From Empedobacter sedimenti (GTDB lineage Bacteria; Bacteroidota; Bacteroidia; Flavobacteriales; Weeksellaceae), in the NCBI RefSeq assembly GCF_030005555.1, contig NZ_JASCQG010000003.1:186001-250000 (forward strand): DNA of 64,000 nt. Direction: 5' to 3'. Position 1 is the first letter of the stretch; each line of letters begins with the position of its first letter. The notes under the pieces are model-generated. The model worked only from the letters and a program-made list of their open reading frames with translations, was not told the origin of the DNA and searched no databases. The position numbers and the translations under genes are program-made. Below are positions 1-7,867 of the stretch, one piece after another.

Positions 1-54
1 AACCTTCATCTTAATAAATTTTAGCAAAGTTACTTCTTATAAATTGTTTACAAT
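1..54 (-). promoter_or_regulatory. Possible promoter and start of a leftward gene leaving the window
   Basis: On the minus strand a TAACTTTG box (positions 32 down to 25) matches the flavobacterial -7 element TAnnTTTG. An ATG lies at 9 down to 7, so a leftward gene may begin here and run out of the window. Only three codons are visible and there is no clear TTTG -33 box (the best is ATTG at about 54-51). This is a weak call. Confidence 0.3.
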
Positions 55-84
55 AAAAAAGGCTTCCAAAATCGGAAGCCTTAT
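55..84 (-). terminator. Rho-independent terminator of the S46 peptidase gene
   Basis: The arms GGCTTCC (61-67) and GGAAGCC (74-80) form a hairpin followed, in the minus-strand RNA, by a U-run (A-run at 55-60 on the plus strand). It lies about 20 nt beyond the stop codon of the peptidase gene. Confidence 0.85.
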
Positions 85-102
85 AAAATATGATGTGTTG
101 TA

Positions 103-2265
103 CTATTTTACAATTGTCATTTCATCAACGATGTGTTTTGCTCCTGCAAATTTATCAACAACCCATAAAACATAACGAATGTCTACAGAAATTGTACGTT
201 GTAATTTAGGATCAAAGATTACGTCACCTGCCATTGCTTCAATGTTTCCATCAAATGCAATACCGATTAATTCACCTTTACCATTCATTACTGGAGAACC
301 TGAGTTACCACCTGTAATATCATTATTTGATAAGAAGTTCACGTGTAAATATCCATCTTTATCCGCATATTGTCCATAATCTTTTGCTTTTGCTAAGTCT
401 AATAAACGCTTTGGATTTTCAAATTCTTCGTCACCTGCAATGTGTTTTGCAACTGTACCTTCTAACGTTGTGAAGTAATTAGAAGCAACATCTGGTTGAC
501 GTTTTGGATTTGTACTTTTTGGTAAATTTTGGATAGATCCGTAAGTTAAACGCAATGTAGAGTTAGCATCTGGATATAAAATATTTCCGATTTTAGACGC
601 GCGTAAACCTTTTACTAATAAACGGAAATTTTTAGAATATGCATCATTCAATTTTGCTTGTTCATCAGTTTGTTTAGAAGCTCTTTCTACTAAAGCATTT
701 GATAAAACATATAAAGGATCTTTTTTCAATACTTCTACATCTGGAGAAATTAAGAAATTCTCTACTTGTTTTTGATCTGCGAAGAAACTTCTTTCAACTG
801 CATCATTTACAAAAGATGTAAAATTCTTATTATTTTTTTTCGCTAAATCGGCTACATAAGGCGCTAAACCAGCTTCATTTGCTTTAGAAGCATATAAATT
901 TAATTGAGCTGCCAATAAATCTTTTTCTAATGGTAAATACATTTTTTCATAATAACCATTGATTGCATTCTGAATTTTTGGACGCATTTCATTACGTTTT
1001 GCATCATTTGCAGCTGCATAATTTTCTAACGCTTTTCCGATAGAATAAGGTGCGCTTGCTAAAGTAGAATAACGCAACAAGATATTGATGTAATTGTTAT
1101 GACGAGCATCTAAATTTGTTTTCGCATAATAATTATTTAAGCTCGAAACAACATTACCATATTCAGCTTTGTTAGCACTTTTTTGAGCCCATTTATTGAA
1201 TTTCTCTTCTTCTTTTGTTTTTTTCGCAACAGTTCCGTGAAGTTTTAACGCTTCAATCATTCCATCACGATTTTTCCAATAGTTCGCAACTCCAGCATAC
1301 TTAGAAGCATAATCAATGTTTACTTTTTGATTTTGCTCCATGTATTTCTTCATCTGATCCATTGTCACTTTAGAAGCTTCAACCCATGCAGGATAAGCGT
1401 ACTCTACATTTTGAGCAACACCTTGCGCTGGCATCCAACGATTTGTACGACCTGGGTAACCCAAAATCATCGCGAAATCATTTGGTTGATATCCTTTTAA
1501 AGAAACTGGTAAATGATGTTTTGGTTGTAACGGAACATTGCTTGTAGAATAAGCCGCAGGATTTCCATCTTTGTCTCCATAAACACGGAACATAGAGAAA
1601 TCTCCTGTGTGACGAGGCCACTCCCAGTTGTCTGTATCTCCACCAAATTTACCGATAGAACTTGGAGGTGTACCAACTAAACGTACATCTTCATAATCTT
1701 GGTAAACAAAATAGTAATATTCGTTCCCTTGAAAGAAAGAACGTACAGAAACTACATATTTTCCGTTCTCACTATTTTCTTTTTCGATTTTAGCAATCTC
1801 TTGATTGATCGCTTTCTCACGATCAGCTTCAGACATTTTATCGTTTACAACACCTAAAATACGTTTAGAAACATCGTCCATACGAACGAAGAAACGTACT
1901 TTTAAACTTTTAGGTTTTAATTCTTGTGATTTATCCTTAGCCCAAAAACCATCTTTTAAGTAATCATGTTCTGGTGCTGATAATTCTGCAATAGAACCAT
2001 AACCACAGTGATGATTAGTTAAAACAAGACCTTGTCCAGAAACCATCTCAGCAGTACATCCACCACCAAATTGTACAATAGCATCTTTTAAAGAGTTATT
2101 GTTGATACTATAAATTTCTTCAGAAGTTAATTGTAATCCTTGTTTTTGCATATCACGGTGATTCAGACGTTCGATGAACATCAAGAACCACATTCCTTCA
2201 TCAGCTTTCACTTTGAAAGGAAAAAGCATAACCACTAAAAGCGTGGATAATAAAATTCTTTTCAT
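103..2265 (-). CDS. S46 family serine dipeptidyl-peptidase (DPP7/DPP11 family)
   Basis: Periplasmic exopeptidase that removes dipeptides from oligopeptide N-termini, supporting growth on peptides. The 720-residue length is normal for S46. There is an N-terminal signal peptide (about residues 1-21). The catalytic triad is visible: His85 in TNHHC, Asp222 in RHTGDF and Ser655 in GNSGSP. Residue 673, 18 after the serine in AFDGN, is Gly. Family members of the DPP11 type carry Arg there and prefer Asp/Glu, whereas Gly is found in DPP7-type enzymes with broad, hydrophobic preference, so DPP7-like specificity is inferred. It is a single-gene unit with its own terminator. The family call is secure; the specificity call is moderate. 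Confidence 0.93.
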   Translation of the reverse strand: MKRILLSTLLVVMLFPFKVKADEGMWFLMFIERLNHRDMQKQGLQLTSEEIYSINNNSLKDAIVQFGGGCTAEMVSGQGLVLTNHHCGYGSIAELSAPEHDYLKDGFWAKDKSQELKPKSLKVRFFVRMDDVSKRILGVVNDKMSEADREKAINQEIAKIEKENSENGKYVVSVRSFFQGNEYYYFVYQDYEDVRLVGTPPSSIGKFGGDTDNWEWPRHTGDFSMFRVYGDKDGNPAAYSTSNVPLQPKHHLPVSLKGYQPNDFAMILGYPGRTNRWMPAQGVAQNVEYAYPAWVEASKVTMDQMKKYMEQNQKVNIDYASKYAGVANYWKNRDGMIEALKLHGTVAKKTKEEEKFNKWAQKSANKAEYGNVVSSLNNYYAKTNLDARHNNYINILLRYSTLASAPYSIGKALENYAAANDAKRNEMRPKIQNAINGYYEKMYLPLEKDLLAAQLNLYASKANEAGLAPYVADLAKKNNKNFTSFVNDAVERSFFADQKQVENFLISPDVEVLKKDPLYVLSNALVERASKQTDEQAKLNDAYSKNFRLLVKGLRASKIGNILYPDANSTLRLTYGSIQNLPKSTNPKRQPDVASNYFTTLEGTVAKHIAGDEEFENPKRLLDLAKAKDYGQYADKDGYLHVNFLSNNDITGGNSGSPVMNGKGELIGIAFDGNIEAMAGDVIFDPKLQRTISVDIRYVLWVVDKFAGAKHIVDEMTIVK

Positions 2266-2382
2266 TATTTGTTTGTCTTCAATTTTACGATTTGCTAAAA
2301 TAATTGATTCTCTGTAGTTCTCCTAATATTTAAAGATTTAATGAGTATTTATTGTGTTTTTTGAATAAAAGATTATATTTTT

Positions 2383-2709
2383 TTAAATTATGTATTCTTC
2401 ATCTTTAAAATCTTTTCTCCATTTAGCTATTGTATTTCTACTCATTTTGAAATAACTAGCTGCTTCACTATTGTTTAATCCATTTTCTTTTTGATAAGTC
2501 AAAATCTTAATCATTGTTTCTTTATCATATGCCTTAAACTGTTGATTTTCAATAAAATTTAATTGTTTATTAAAAAGAATTCGTTGAATAGACTGAACAT
2601 CAAAATTATTTAATTGATCTTTTTCTAATAAAAAAGCACATTCCGAAAGTTTCTCAGGAAACTTCTTCTCAATCATTAAAGTATATATTTTCTTGTAATC
2701 TGGTTGCAT
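2383..2709 (-). CDS. Small helix-turn-helix protein, second gene of an HTH pair
   Basis: A 108-residue protein starting MQPDYKK. I chose the ATG at 2709, four bases after the stop of the upstream partner, over a longer frame (to 2808) that would overlap it. The C-terminal part (about residues 65-105) has a helix-turn-helix of the Hin/transposase-orfA type, with an NNSEAASYF...SRNTIAKWRK pattern that suggests DNA binding. Similar two-gene units are often auto-annotated as transposase in Chryseobacterium-type genomes, but no DDE catalytic domain, terminal inverted repeat or target duplication is visible. A transcriptional regulator is more likely than a mobile element. The role is unknown. Confidence 0.7.
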   Translation of the reverse strand: MQPDYKKIYTLMIEKKFPEKLSECAFLLEKDQLNNFDVQSIQRILFNKQLNFIENQQFKAYDKETMIKILTYQKENGLNNSEAASYFKMSRNTIAKWRKDFKDEEYII

Positions 2710-2713
2710 TGGT

Positions 2714-3127
2714 TTACTTTTTATACTTACTAATCCATTTATACAACGTTGTTTTAGGAATTTTAAACTCTTCTTGAATTTCTTGAATTGTCTTCTCTTT
2801 TGACTCAATTAATTCTAAAATAAATTCAATGATTTCCTTCGTATATAAACTTTTTCTAAATTGAGGTAAAGTTGATTGCTGAGAATTTCCAGTTCTTTTT
2901 GGAGAATAAAGAATTAAATGATGTGAATAGATTCTGAAAAAATCATATTCTAAAATTTTAGAAAATTGCAAAATCTTTTCGGTTTCCAATGATTCTGAGT
3001 CGAAAAACTTTTCAAGCTGAGAATTAGTACATTTTAAGAAATTACAAAGACGTTGCTCGCTGACATCAATTTCTGAAACTCGCTGACGAATGTATTCTCC
3101 AATATGAATAGAATGATATTTTTTCAT
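2714..3127 (-). CDS. Helix-turn-helix protein, first gene of an HTH pair
   Basis: A 137-residue protein starting MKKYHSIHIGEYI; an ATG at 3202 would add 25 less typical residues. Two parts are visible. The N-terminal half (about 1-75) has the IRQRV...CNFLKCTNSQLEKFF...KILEYDFF pattern of a cupin-less XRE-like HTH. The C-terminal HTH (about 90-135, IQEEFKIPKTTLYKWISKY) resembles that of transposase orfA proteins. It is co-directional with the next HTH gene with a 4-base gap, so one mRNA is likely. A 9-bp perfect inverted repeat at 3216-3250 upstream may be its operator. Function unknown; DNA binding is inferred. Confidence 0.7.
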   Translation of the reverse strand: MKKYHSIHIGEYIRQRVSEIDVSEQRLCNFLKCTNSQLEKFFDSESLETEKILQFSKILEYDFFRIYSHHLILYSPKRTGNSQQSTLPQFRKSLYTKEIIEFILELIESKEKTIQEIQEEFKIPKTTLYKWISKYKK

Positions 3128-3215
3128 AGGTAGTTGTTGGTTGATTAATTCTTTGGTAAAACTATAGAAAAAAGTATCATTATCTAGTTGACTGTTTGTC
3201 AAATAACAGAATTAC

Positions 3216-3250
3216 GTTAATCAAACAAAACGAATATACAATTGATTAAC
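3216..3250. promoter_or_regulatory. Inverted repeat upstream of the HTH pair, operator candidate
   Basis: GTTAATCAA (3216-3224) and TTGATTAAC (3242-3250) form a perfect 9-bp dyad separated by 17 bases, about 90 bases before the preferred start of the HTH pair. The centre-to-centre spacing is 26 bp, near two and a half helical turns. No U-run follows, so it is not a terminator. Autoregulation is an inference. Confidence 0.4.
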
Positions 3251-3331
3251 AGAAATATATGTTTTATAATTTTAGAAAAAAATAACAATACATTATACTG
3301 ATCATTCTAATCAAAATCAAGATTCATTAAA

Positions 3332-3359
3332 CAAAAAAAGTCCGAGAAAATCTCGGACT
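3332..3359 (-). terminator. Terminator of the secreted TonB-C-like gene
   Basis: AGTCCGAGA / TCTCGGACT arms (3339-3347 and 3351-3359) with an A-run at 3333-3339 that reads as a U-run on the minus strand. The hairpin is identical in sequence to the one behind pnp. Confidence 0.85.
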
Positions 3360-3384
3360 CTTCATTCAGAATATTTTTATAAAA

Positions 3385-3804
3385 TTAACCTTCAACTTCA
3401 ATTTTAACTGGTAACGTATATGACATTTTCACAGCTTTTCCATTAATAAAAGCCGGAATAACATTAATATTATCCATTTCTTGTCTTAAAGAAATAATCT
3501 CTAAAGCTTTTAAGGCTCTTTTGCCTAACTCTTCATTTCCTGTATATTTAAGGTTTGTAAACTTTCCATTTTCATCGATCGTAAAATTAATTCTCGAAAC
3601 ATAATTTCCTGAAGGCAATTTATTCGCATAATCCATTAACTCATCATTAATTTTAGAAGCTAGCTTCTTCGTAAAACAATCACCATTCTGATTAGATTGA
3701 CAATCTTTATAAGTAGGAAGTTTTTCAACTTGATCCTTAGAATAAATTTCTTGTCCAAATGCAAATTGAACAATTACTATTGCTAATAAAGATAATTTTT
3801 TCAT
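3385..3804 (-). CDS. Secreted stand-alone TonB C-terminal-like protein
   Basis: A 139-residue exported protein with a signal peptide (MKKLSLLAIVIVQFAFG, cleavage near residue 17). The mature part has a Cys pair (YKDCQSNQNGDCF), a FTIDENGKFTNLKYTGN strand pattern and a final LPVKIEVEG strand. This is the same layout as the C-terminal domain of the TonB protein at 54044-54994, which shows PGCESE...C, MQFVINKNGEIS and SIPVKFQ. It lacks the TonB membrane anchor and proline-rich spacer. Energy transduction is therefore unlikely; it may bind outer-membrane or peptidoglycan partners. Function unknown. Its neighbours, pnp and the HTH pair, are unrelated. Confidence 0.75.
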   Translation of the reverse strand: MKKLSLLAIVIVQFAFGQEIYSKDQVEKLPTYKDCQSNQNGDCFTKKLASKINDELMDYANKLPSGNYVSRINFTIDENGKFTNLKYTGNEELGKRALKALEIISLRQEMDNINVIPAFINGKAVKMSYTLPVKIEVEG

Positions 3805-3875
3805 ATTTTGTGTTTTTGTTGTTTCGTAAAGTTAACAATAATTTCATAACTCCCAACAATTCAAATAATTAAAAA

Positions 3876-3907
3876 CAAAAAAAGTCCGAGAAAATCTCGG
3901 ACTTTTT
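3876..3907 (-). terminator. Terminator of pnp
   Basis: The hairpin AGTCCGAGA / TCTCGGACT (3883-3891, 3895-3903) is flanked by an A-run on the left and a T-run on the right, so it could act in both directions. It lies just beyond the pnp stop. Confidence 0.85.
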
Positions 3908-3926
3908 ACTTTATATAAAACTTAAA

Positions 3927-6110
3927 TTAAGCTTCTGTATTATCTTGAGGTTTGTCCTCTTTTTTGTCTGCTTGTTTAGGTTTTTCTGTTCTTTCTGGTT
4001 TTGGCAATAATGCTTTACGAGATAATTTCATTTTCTTTTTATCATCGTAACCTAAGAATTTAACATCAATTTTATCACCGATGTTTACAGAATCCTCAAC
4101 TTTTTCAAGACGTCTGTGTTCTAATTCAGAAATATGAACTAAACCTTCAACACCTTTAGCAATCTCTACAAACGCTCCAAATGGTTTGATAGATTTTACA
4201 ACTGAATGATATGTTTCACCAACTTCAGGAACGAAAGCAATTTGTTTGATTCTTTCAACAACGCGATCGATGTTTTCTTGAATCACACCATTGATTTCTA
4301 CACGTCCTGTTGTATCTAACTCAGTAATTGCAATAACTGTTTCAGTTTCTTTTTGCATTTCTTGAATTACTTTTCCTCCAGGTCCGATTACCGCTCCAAT
4401 GAATTCTTTCGGAATTTCGATTACAACAACTTTTGGTGCATTTGGTTTCAATTGTGGGCGAGGCGCTGGTAAAGTTTCTAATAATTTACCTAAAATGTGC
4501 TCACGACCTTCTTTTGCCTGTAACAAAGCTGTCTCCATGATTTCCATAGATAAACCTTGTACTTTAATATCCATTTGACAAGCTGTGATACCATCAGCAG
4601 TTCCTGTTACTTTAAAGTCCATATCTCCTAAGTGATCTTCGTCTCCTAAGATATCAGACAATACTGTAAATTTCCCTGATTTAGTATCTGTAATTAATCC
4701 CATTGCGATACCTGATACTGGTTTTTTCATTTGTAAACCAGAATCCATTAACGCTAATGTTCCTGCACAAACAGTTGCCATAGAAGAAGAACCATTAGAT
4801 TCTAATACTTCAGAAACGATACGAACTGTATAAGGACAATCGTCTGGTAACATTTGCGCTAAAGCACGTTGTGCTAAGTTTCCGTGACCAACTTCACGAC
4901 GAGAAGTTCCTCTTAATGGACGAGCTTCACCAGTTGAGAATGGAGGGAAATTATAGTGTAAAAAGAATTTTTCGTCGAAGTTTGTAACAACACCATCAAC
5001 CATATTTGCATCTTTAGAAGATCCTAAAGTTACTGTAGCTAATGCTTGAGTTTCTCCACGAGTAAAGATTGCAGACCCGTGAGTTGATGGTAAATAATCA
5101 ACTTCTGACCAAATTGGACGAATCGTTTTTGGATCACGACCATCTAAACGAATTCCTTCGTTTAAGATTAATTGACGTACCGCTTCTTTTTGTACATCAT
5201 GGAAATAGATGTGAGCAAAAGGTTTAACGCGTGCTAACTCTTCCTCATCTTCTGCATATTGTGCTAAGAATTCTTCTTCTACAGCTGCAAATTTATCTCC
5301 TCTTTCGTGTTTATCAGATGGCGTTTTTGCAATGTCATAGTATTTATCATATCCATAAGCCCATACTTTTTCACGAATTTCTTCGTCATGAGTTTCATGG
5401 CTATATTCACGTTTTGGAGTAGATTTTCCTACTTTTACTGCTAAAGCTTCTTGTGCTTCAATTTGTTTTTTGATTTCTGCATGAGCAAATTCAATCGCGT
5501 CTAACATTTCACGCTCAGAAATTTCGCTCATCTCCCCTTCTACCATAACAACAGAATCTTTAGAAGCACCAACCATAATATCGATATCAGCTTGATCTAA
5601 TTGTTCTTTTGAAGGATTAATCATTAACTCACCATTCAAACGAATAACACGAGCTTCTGAAATTAATGTGAAAGGAATATCTGTAATTGCAATGGCTGCT
5701 GAGGCAGCTAAACCAGCTAAAGCTTCTGGCATTACATTTTTGTCATAAGAAATAAGTGAGATCATTACCTGAACCTCAGCGTGGAAATCTTCTGGAAACA
5801 TTGGACGTAAAACACGGTCTACAAGACGCATTGTTAATACCTCATCATCTGAAGGTTTTGCTTCTCTTCTGAAGAAATTCCCTGGGATGCGTCCTCCTGC
5901 ATAAAATTTTTCTCTGTAATCTACAGTTAATGGTAAAAAATCTACACCTGGATTGGCTTCTTTGTTTGCTACAACTGTAGCTAATAACATGGTGTCGCCC
6001 ATGCGTACAACCACAGATCCGTCAGCTTGTTTAGCTAATTTCCCTGTTTCGATTGTAATTTCTCTTCCGTCTGAAAGAGTAATTTTTTCTGTGATCGCCT
6101 GTGGAATCAT
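3927..6110 (-). CDS. pnp: Polyribonucleotide nucleotidyltransferase (PNPase)
   Basis: A phosphorolytic 3'-5' exoribonuclease that degrades RNA to nucleoside diphosphates in the cytoplasm. At 727 residues it is full length. The order is RNase PH domain 1 (about 10-140, with [19 protein letters not shown]), a helical linker, RNase PH domain 2 (about 320-550, with [14 protein letters not shown]), a KH domain (about 560-620, with GPGG), an S1 domain (about 625-695) and a short Lys/Glu-rich tail. It lies downstream of rpsO in the classic rpsO-pnp order but with a terminator between them. An 8-bp stem-loop sits 30 nt before the start codon. Confidence 0.98.
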   Translation of the reverse strand: MIPQAITEKITLSDGREITIETGKLAKQADGSVVVRMGDTMLLATVVANKEANPGVDFLPLTVDYREKFYAGGRIPGNFFRREAKPSDDEVLTMRLVDRVLRPMFPEDFHAEVQVMISLISYDKNVMPEALAGLAASAAIAITDIPFTLISEARVIRLNGELMINPSKEQLDQADIDIMVGASKDSVVMVEGEMSEISEREMLDAIEFAHAEIKKQIEAQEALAVKVGKSTPKREYSHETHDEEIREKVWAYGYDKYYDIAKTPSDKHERGDKFAAVEEEFLAQYAEDEEELARVKPFAHIYFHDVQKEAVRQLILNEGIRLDGRDPKTIRPIWSEVDYLPSTHGSAIFTRGETQALATVTLGSSKDANMVDGVVTNFDEKFFLHYNFPPFSTGEARPLRGTSRREVGHGNLAQRALAQMLPDDCPYTVRIVSEVLESNGSSSMATVCAGTLALMDSGLQMKKPVSGIAMGLITDTKSGKFTVLSDILGDEDHLGDMDFKVTGTADGITACQMDIKVQGLSMEIMETALLQAKEGREHILGKLLETLPAPRPQLKPNAPKVVVIEIPKEFIGAVIGPGGKVIQEMQKETETVIAITELDTTGRVEINGVIQENIDRVVERIKQIAFVPEVGETYHSVVKSIKPFGAFVEIAKGVEGLVHISELEHRRLEKVEDSVNIGDKIDVKFLGYDDKKKMKLSRKALLPKPERTEKPKQADKKEDKPQDNTEA

Positions 6111-6139
6111 TCGTCTTCTTAGTATTTAATTCGTCTAAA

Positions 6140-6160
6140 GTTAAAGCCGTTTGCTTTAAC
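6140..6160 (-). promoter_or_regulatory. Stem-loop in the pnp leader
   Basis: GTTAAAGC (6140-6147) pairs perfectly with GCTTTAAC (6153-6160) around a 5-nt loop, about 30 nt upstream of the pnp ATG. There is no U-run, so it is not a terminator. In enterobacteria, pnp is autoregulated through a leader stem; a similar role here is only suggested by position. Confidence 0.4.
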
Positions 6161-6200
6161 CGCATTATATAAAGATATGTATCTTATTTTAATTTATTAC

Positions 6201-6236
6201 AAAAAAAAAGGCAATTTCTACGTAATTGCCCTTTTA
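6201..6236 (-). terminator. Terminator of rpsO
   Basis: GGCAATT...AATTGCC stem (6210-6230) with a long A-run at 6201-6209, giving a U-run in the leftward transcript directly after rpsO. Confidence 0.8.
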
Positions 6237-6250
6237 TATTGTGTTTAAAA

Positions 6251-6520
6251 TTACTTACGTAATCCTAATTCAGCGATAATCGCACGGTATCTTGTGATAT
6301 CTTTTTTCTTTAAGTAGTTTAATAACGCTTTACGCTTACCAACTAACATAACTAATGATCTTTCTGTATTAAAATCTTTGTGATTTTTTTTCAAGTGACC
6401 AGTTAAGTGGTTAATTCTGTAAGTGAATAATGCGATTTGCCCTTCTGCAGATCCTGTATCTGTTGCAGATTTACCATGCTTTGCGAATAATTCGCTTTTT
6501 ACTTCTGATGTTAAGTACAT
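6251..6520 (-). CDS. rpsO: 30S ribosomal protein S15
   Basis: A primary 16S rRNA-binding protein of the small subunit. At 89 residues it is the standard length. The S15 signature is present: TGSAEGQIALFTYRINHLTGHLKKNHKD and the LVGKRKALLNYLKKKD segment, plus a C-terminal RY..II..LGLR. It sits upstream of pnp. A minus-strand -7 box TACATTTG at 6564-6557 lies 37 nt before the start. Confidence 0.98.
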   Translation of the reverse strand: MYLTSEVKSELFAKHGKSATDTGSAEGQIALFTYRINHLTGHLKKNHKDFNTERSLVMLVGKRKALLNYLKKKDITRYRAIIAELGLRK

Positions 6521-6556
6521 GCCAATATTATTTAATAATTATTATGTAATGAGGTG

Positions 6557-6564
6557 CAAATGTA
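6557..6564 (-). promoter_or_regulatory. Probable -7 box of the rpsO promoter
   Basis: The minus strand reads TACATTTG, matching TAnnTTTG. Nineteen bases upstream is TTTA instead of the consensus TTTG. Confidence 0.45.
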
Positions 6565-6601
6565 CAACTATTATATGAAATAATAAACTTTGTACAAAAA
6601 T

Positions 6602-6635
6602 AAAAGTGACCGATTGGTTAATTCGGTCACTTTTT
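6602..6635 (-). terminator. Strong hairpin terminator, probably for the MscS operon
   Basis: AAAAGTGACCGA (6602-6613) pairs perfectly with TCGGTCACTTTT (6623-6634) around a 9-nt loop. The flanking A- and T-runs let it work in either direction. It is 186 nt beyond the stop of the MscS-like gene, leaving an unusually long 3' region if it ends that transcript. Confidence 0.7.
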
Positions 6636-6820
6636 AAAAATTTGGTTTAGTTTGATTTAATAGATAGTTAGAAAGTGATTATAGAAAATACTCTACTATT
6701 AAATCTAAGGTTTTGGTTGTGAAAACGGTAATTTTCACGGTTTGGTTGGTAGGTTAAAGTCGGCTTTGTTTAATATAAATAGGTTTGATTGGTTATATTA
6801 AACTTTCTACGTTTGTAAGA

Positions 6821-7639
6821 TTAATCCTCTATAATTCGTATTTTTTTGTTGGTTATTACTTTTATTGGATATACAACTTTCTCATTTTCAGTTTGTATTG
6901 TCATACATATATTATTGATTGCAATAATCACTCCTTTTACATTATCCTCTATGATTACTTTTTGTCCTATCTCAAAGTTTCTATTTGTATAAAAAGACAA
7001 TAATAATCTATAAATAATATCTTTTGATCCTAGACCAAAAGCTATTGCTAGTGTCAAAAATATTGATCCTAAGATTAAGGATAAGTTATTTGTAATCAAA
7101 TCTGTGTTAACTCCTGCTTGATTAAGTGAAGTAATAATGGTAAAAATTAGTATCACATAGAAAATAATATTACTAATTATTGTTGCTCCATTTAGATCAA
7201 TTGATTTGATTAAACCTCTTATAATACTTTTGATATAATTGGCTAAATAAAAACCTCCAGCAAAAATTAATACTGCACTAAAAAACTGAGGCAAATAATC
7301 TATAATTCGACCAATTTGATTAGAGACAACTGATAATCCAAAAATATCTGATCCGATAACAATGATTAAAAGAATCATAAATAATCGAACAAATTGAATG
7401 ATAATTTTTGTTGGATCTATTTCTATCGATGAATTTTTGAGTGCATCACTATTATTTAAAGCTTTTTTAAGATTTTCTATCTTAGAAAGCTTCAATACAT
7501 ATTTGGTAATAAAGAGAATCAATTTCAGTAATAGATAAGAAAGCAGAATAAACACAATTCCTCCTATTACTTTCGGAAAAATAATGACCAATTCTTGATA
7601 CAAACTTTCTAATAAACTAAAATTTAAACCTATATTCAT
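6821..7639 (-). CDS. MscS-like mechanosensitive channel family membrane protein
   Basis: An inner-membrane protein of 272 residues with about five hydrophobic helices (roughly 15-45, 84-105, 115-140, 155-175, 185-210). A TM-helix-repeat segment (LPQFFSAVLIFAGGFYLANYIKS) and a pore-like Gly/Ala-rich helix (IFLTLAIAFGLGSKDII) are followed by a short beta domain (FEIGQKVIIEDNVKGVI). It lacks the long C-terminal vestibule of E. coli MscS, which places it in the short-tailed family. It lies downstream of an ECF sigma factor and a 69-residue protein, most likely in one transcript, which suggests an envelope or osmotic stress response (inference). Confidence 0.8.
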   Translation of the reverse strand: MNIGLNFSLLESLYQELVIIFPKVIGGIVFILLSYLLLKLILFITKYVLKLSKIENLKKALNNSDALKNSSIEIDPTKIIIQFVRLFMILLIIVIGSDIFGLSVVSNQIGRIIDYLPQFFSAVLIFAGGFYLANYIKSIIRGLIKSIDLNGATIISNIIFYVILIFTIITSLNQAGVNTDLITNNLSLILGSIFLTLAIAFGLGSKDIIYRLLLSFYTNRNFEIGQKVIIEDNVKGVIIAINNICMTIQTENEKVVYPIKVITNKKIRIIED

Positions 7640-7656
7640 ACAAATCTTTTTATTTG

Positions 7657-7866
7657 TTAACCTTCTTTTTCGTTGTTATTATTTGTTGGCTTGCTTTTAT
7701 TATTTCCTAAACCAAAAAAACTACTAATTGCATTAGGATATTTTACAGAAACCAAATCTGCTACTTCTAATGATAATTTAATTAAAGCTACATCATCCAT
7801 CACTTTTTGTTTGATCGTTTCTGGAAGTTTCTCGTTAGCTATAATGGTCTTAAAAGGATTCTCCAT
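7657..7866 (-). CDS. Small conserved-looking protein between ECF sigma factor and channel
   Basis: A 69-residue cytoplasmic protein starting MENPFKTII, one base after the sigma-factor stop (TAATATG), so translational coupling is likely; an ATG four codons earlier would overlap the sigma gene. Its features are a helical segment LPETIKQKVMDDVALIKLSLEVADL and an Asn/Lys-rich tail. No membrane segment or zinc site is visible, so it does not look like a classical anti-sigma factor, although its position is where one would be expected. Function unknown. Confidence 0.65.
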   Translation of the reverse strand: MENPFKTIIANEKLPETIKQKVMDDVALIKLSLEVADLVSVKYPNAISSFFGLGNNKSKPTNNNNEKEG

Positions 7867-7867
7867 A

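Larger units (their letters stand above)
6521..6820. other. Intergenic stretch with one terminator-like hairpin
   Basis: This 300-base gap holds the rpsO promoter (near 6557), a strong symmetric hairpin at 6602-6635 and AT-rich sequence from 6640 to 6820 with a weak hairpin GTGAAAA/TTTTCAC (6719-6738). I see no ORF with convincing coding character and no tRNA. Confidence 0.6.

Noticed and set aside
2383-3127. Insertion sequence
   Set aside because: Only HTH domains are seen; there is no DDE or serine/tyrosine recombinase domain, no terminal inverted repeats and no target duplication.
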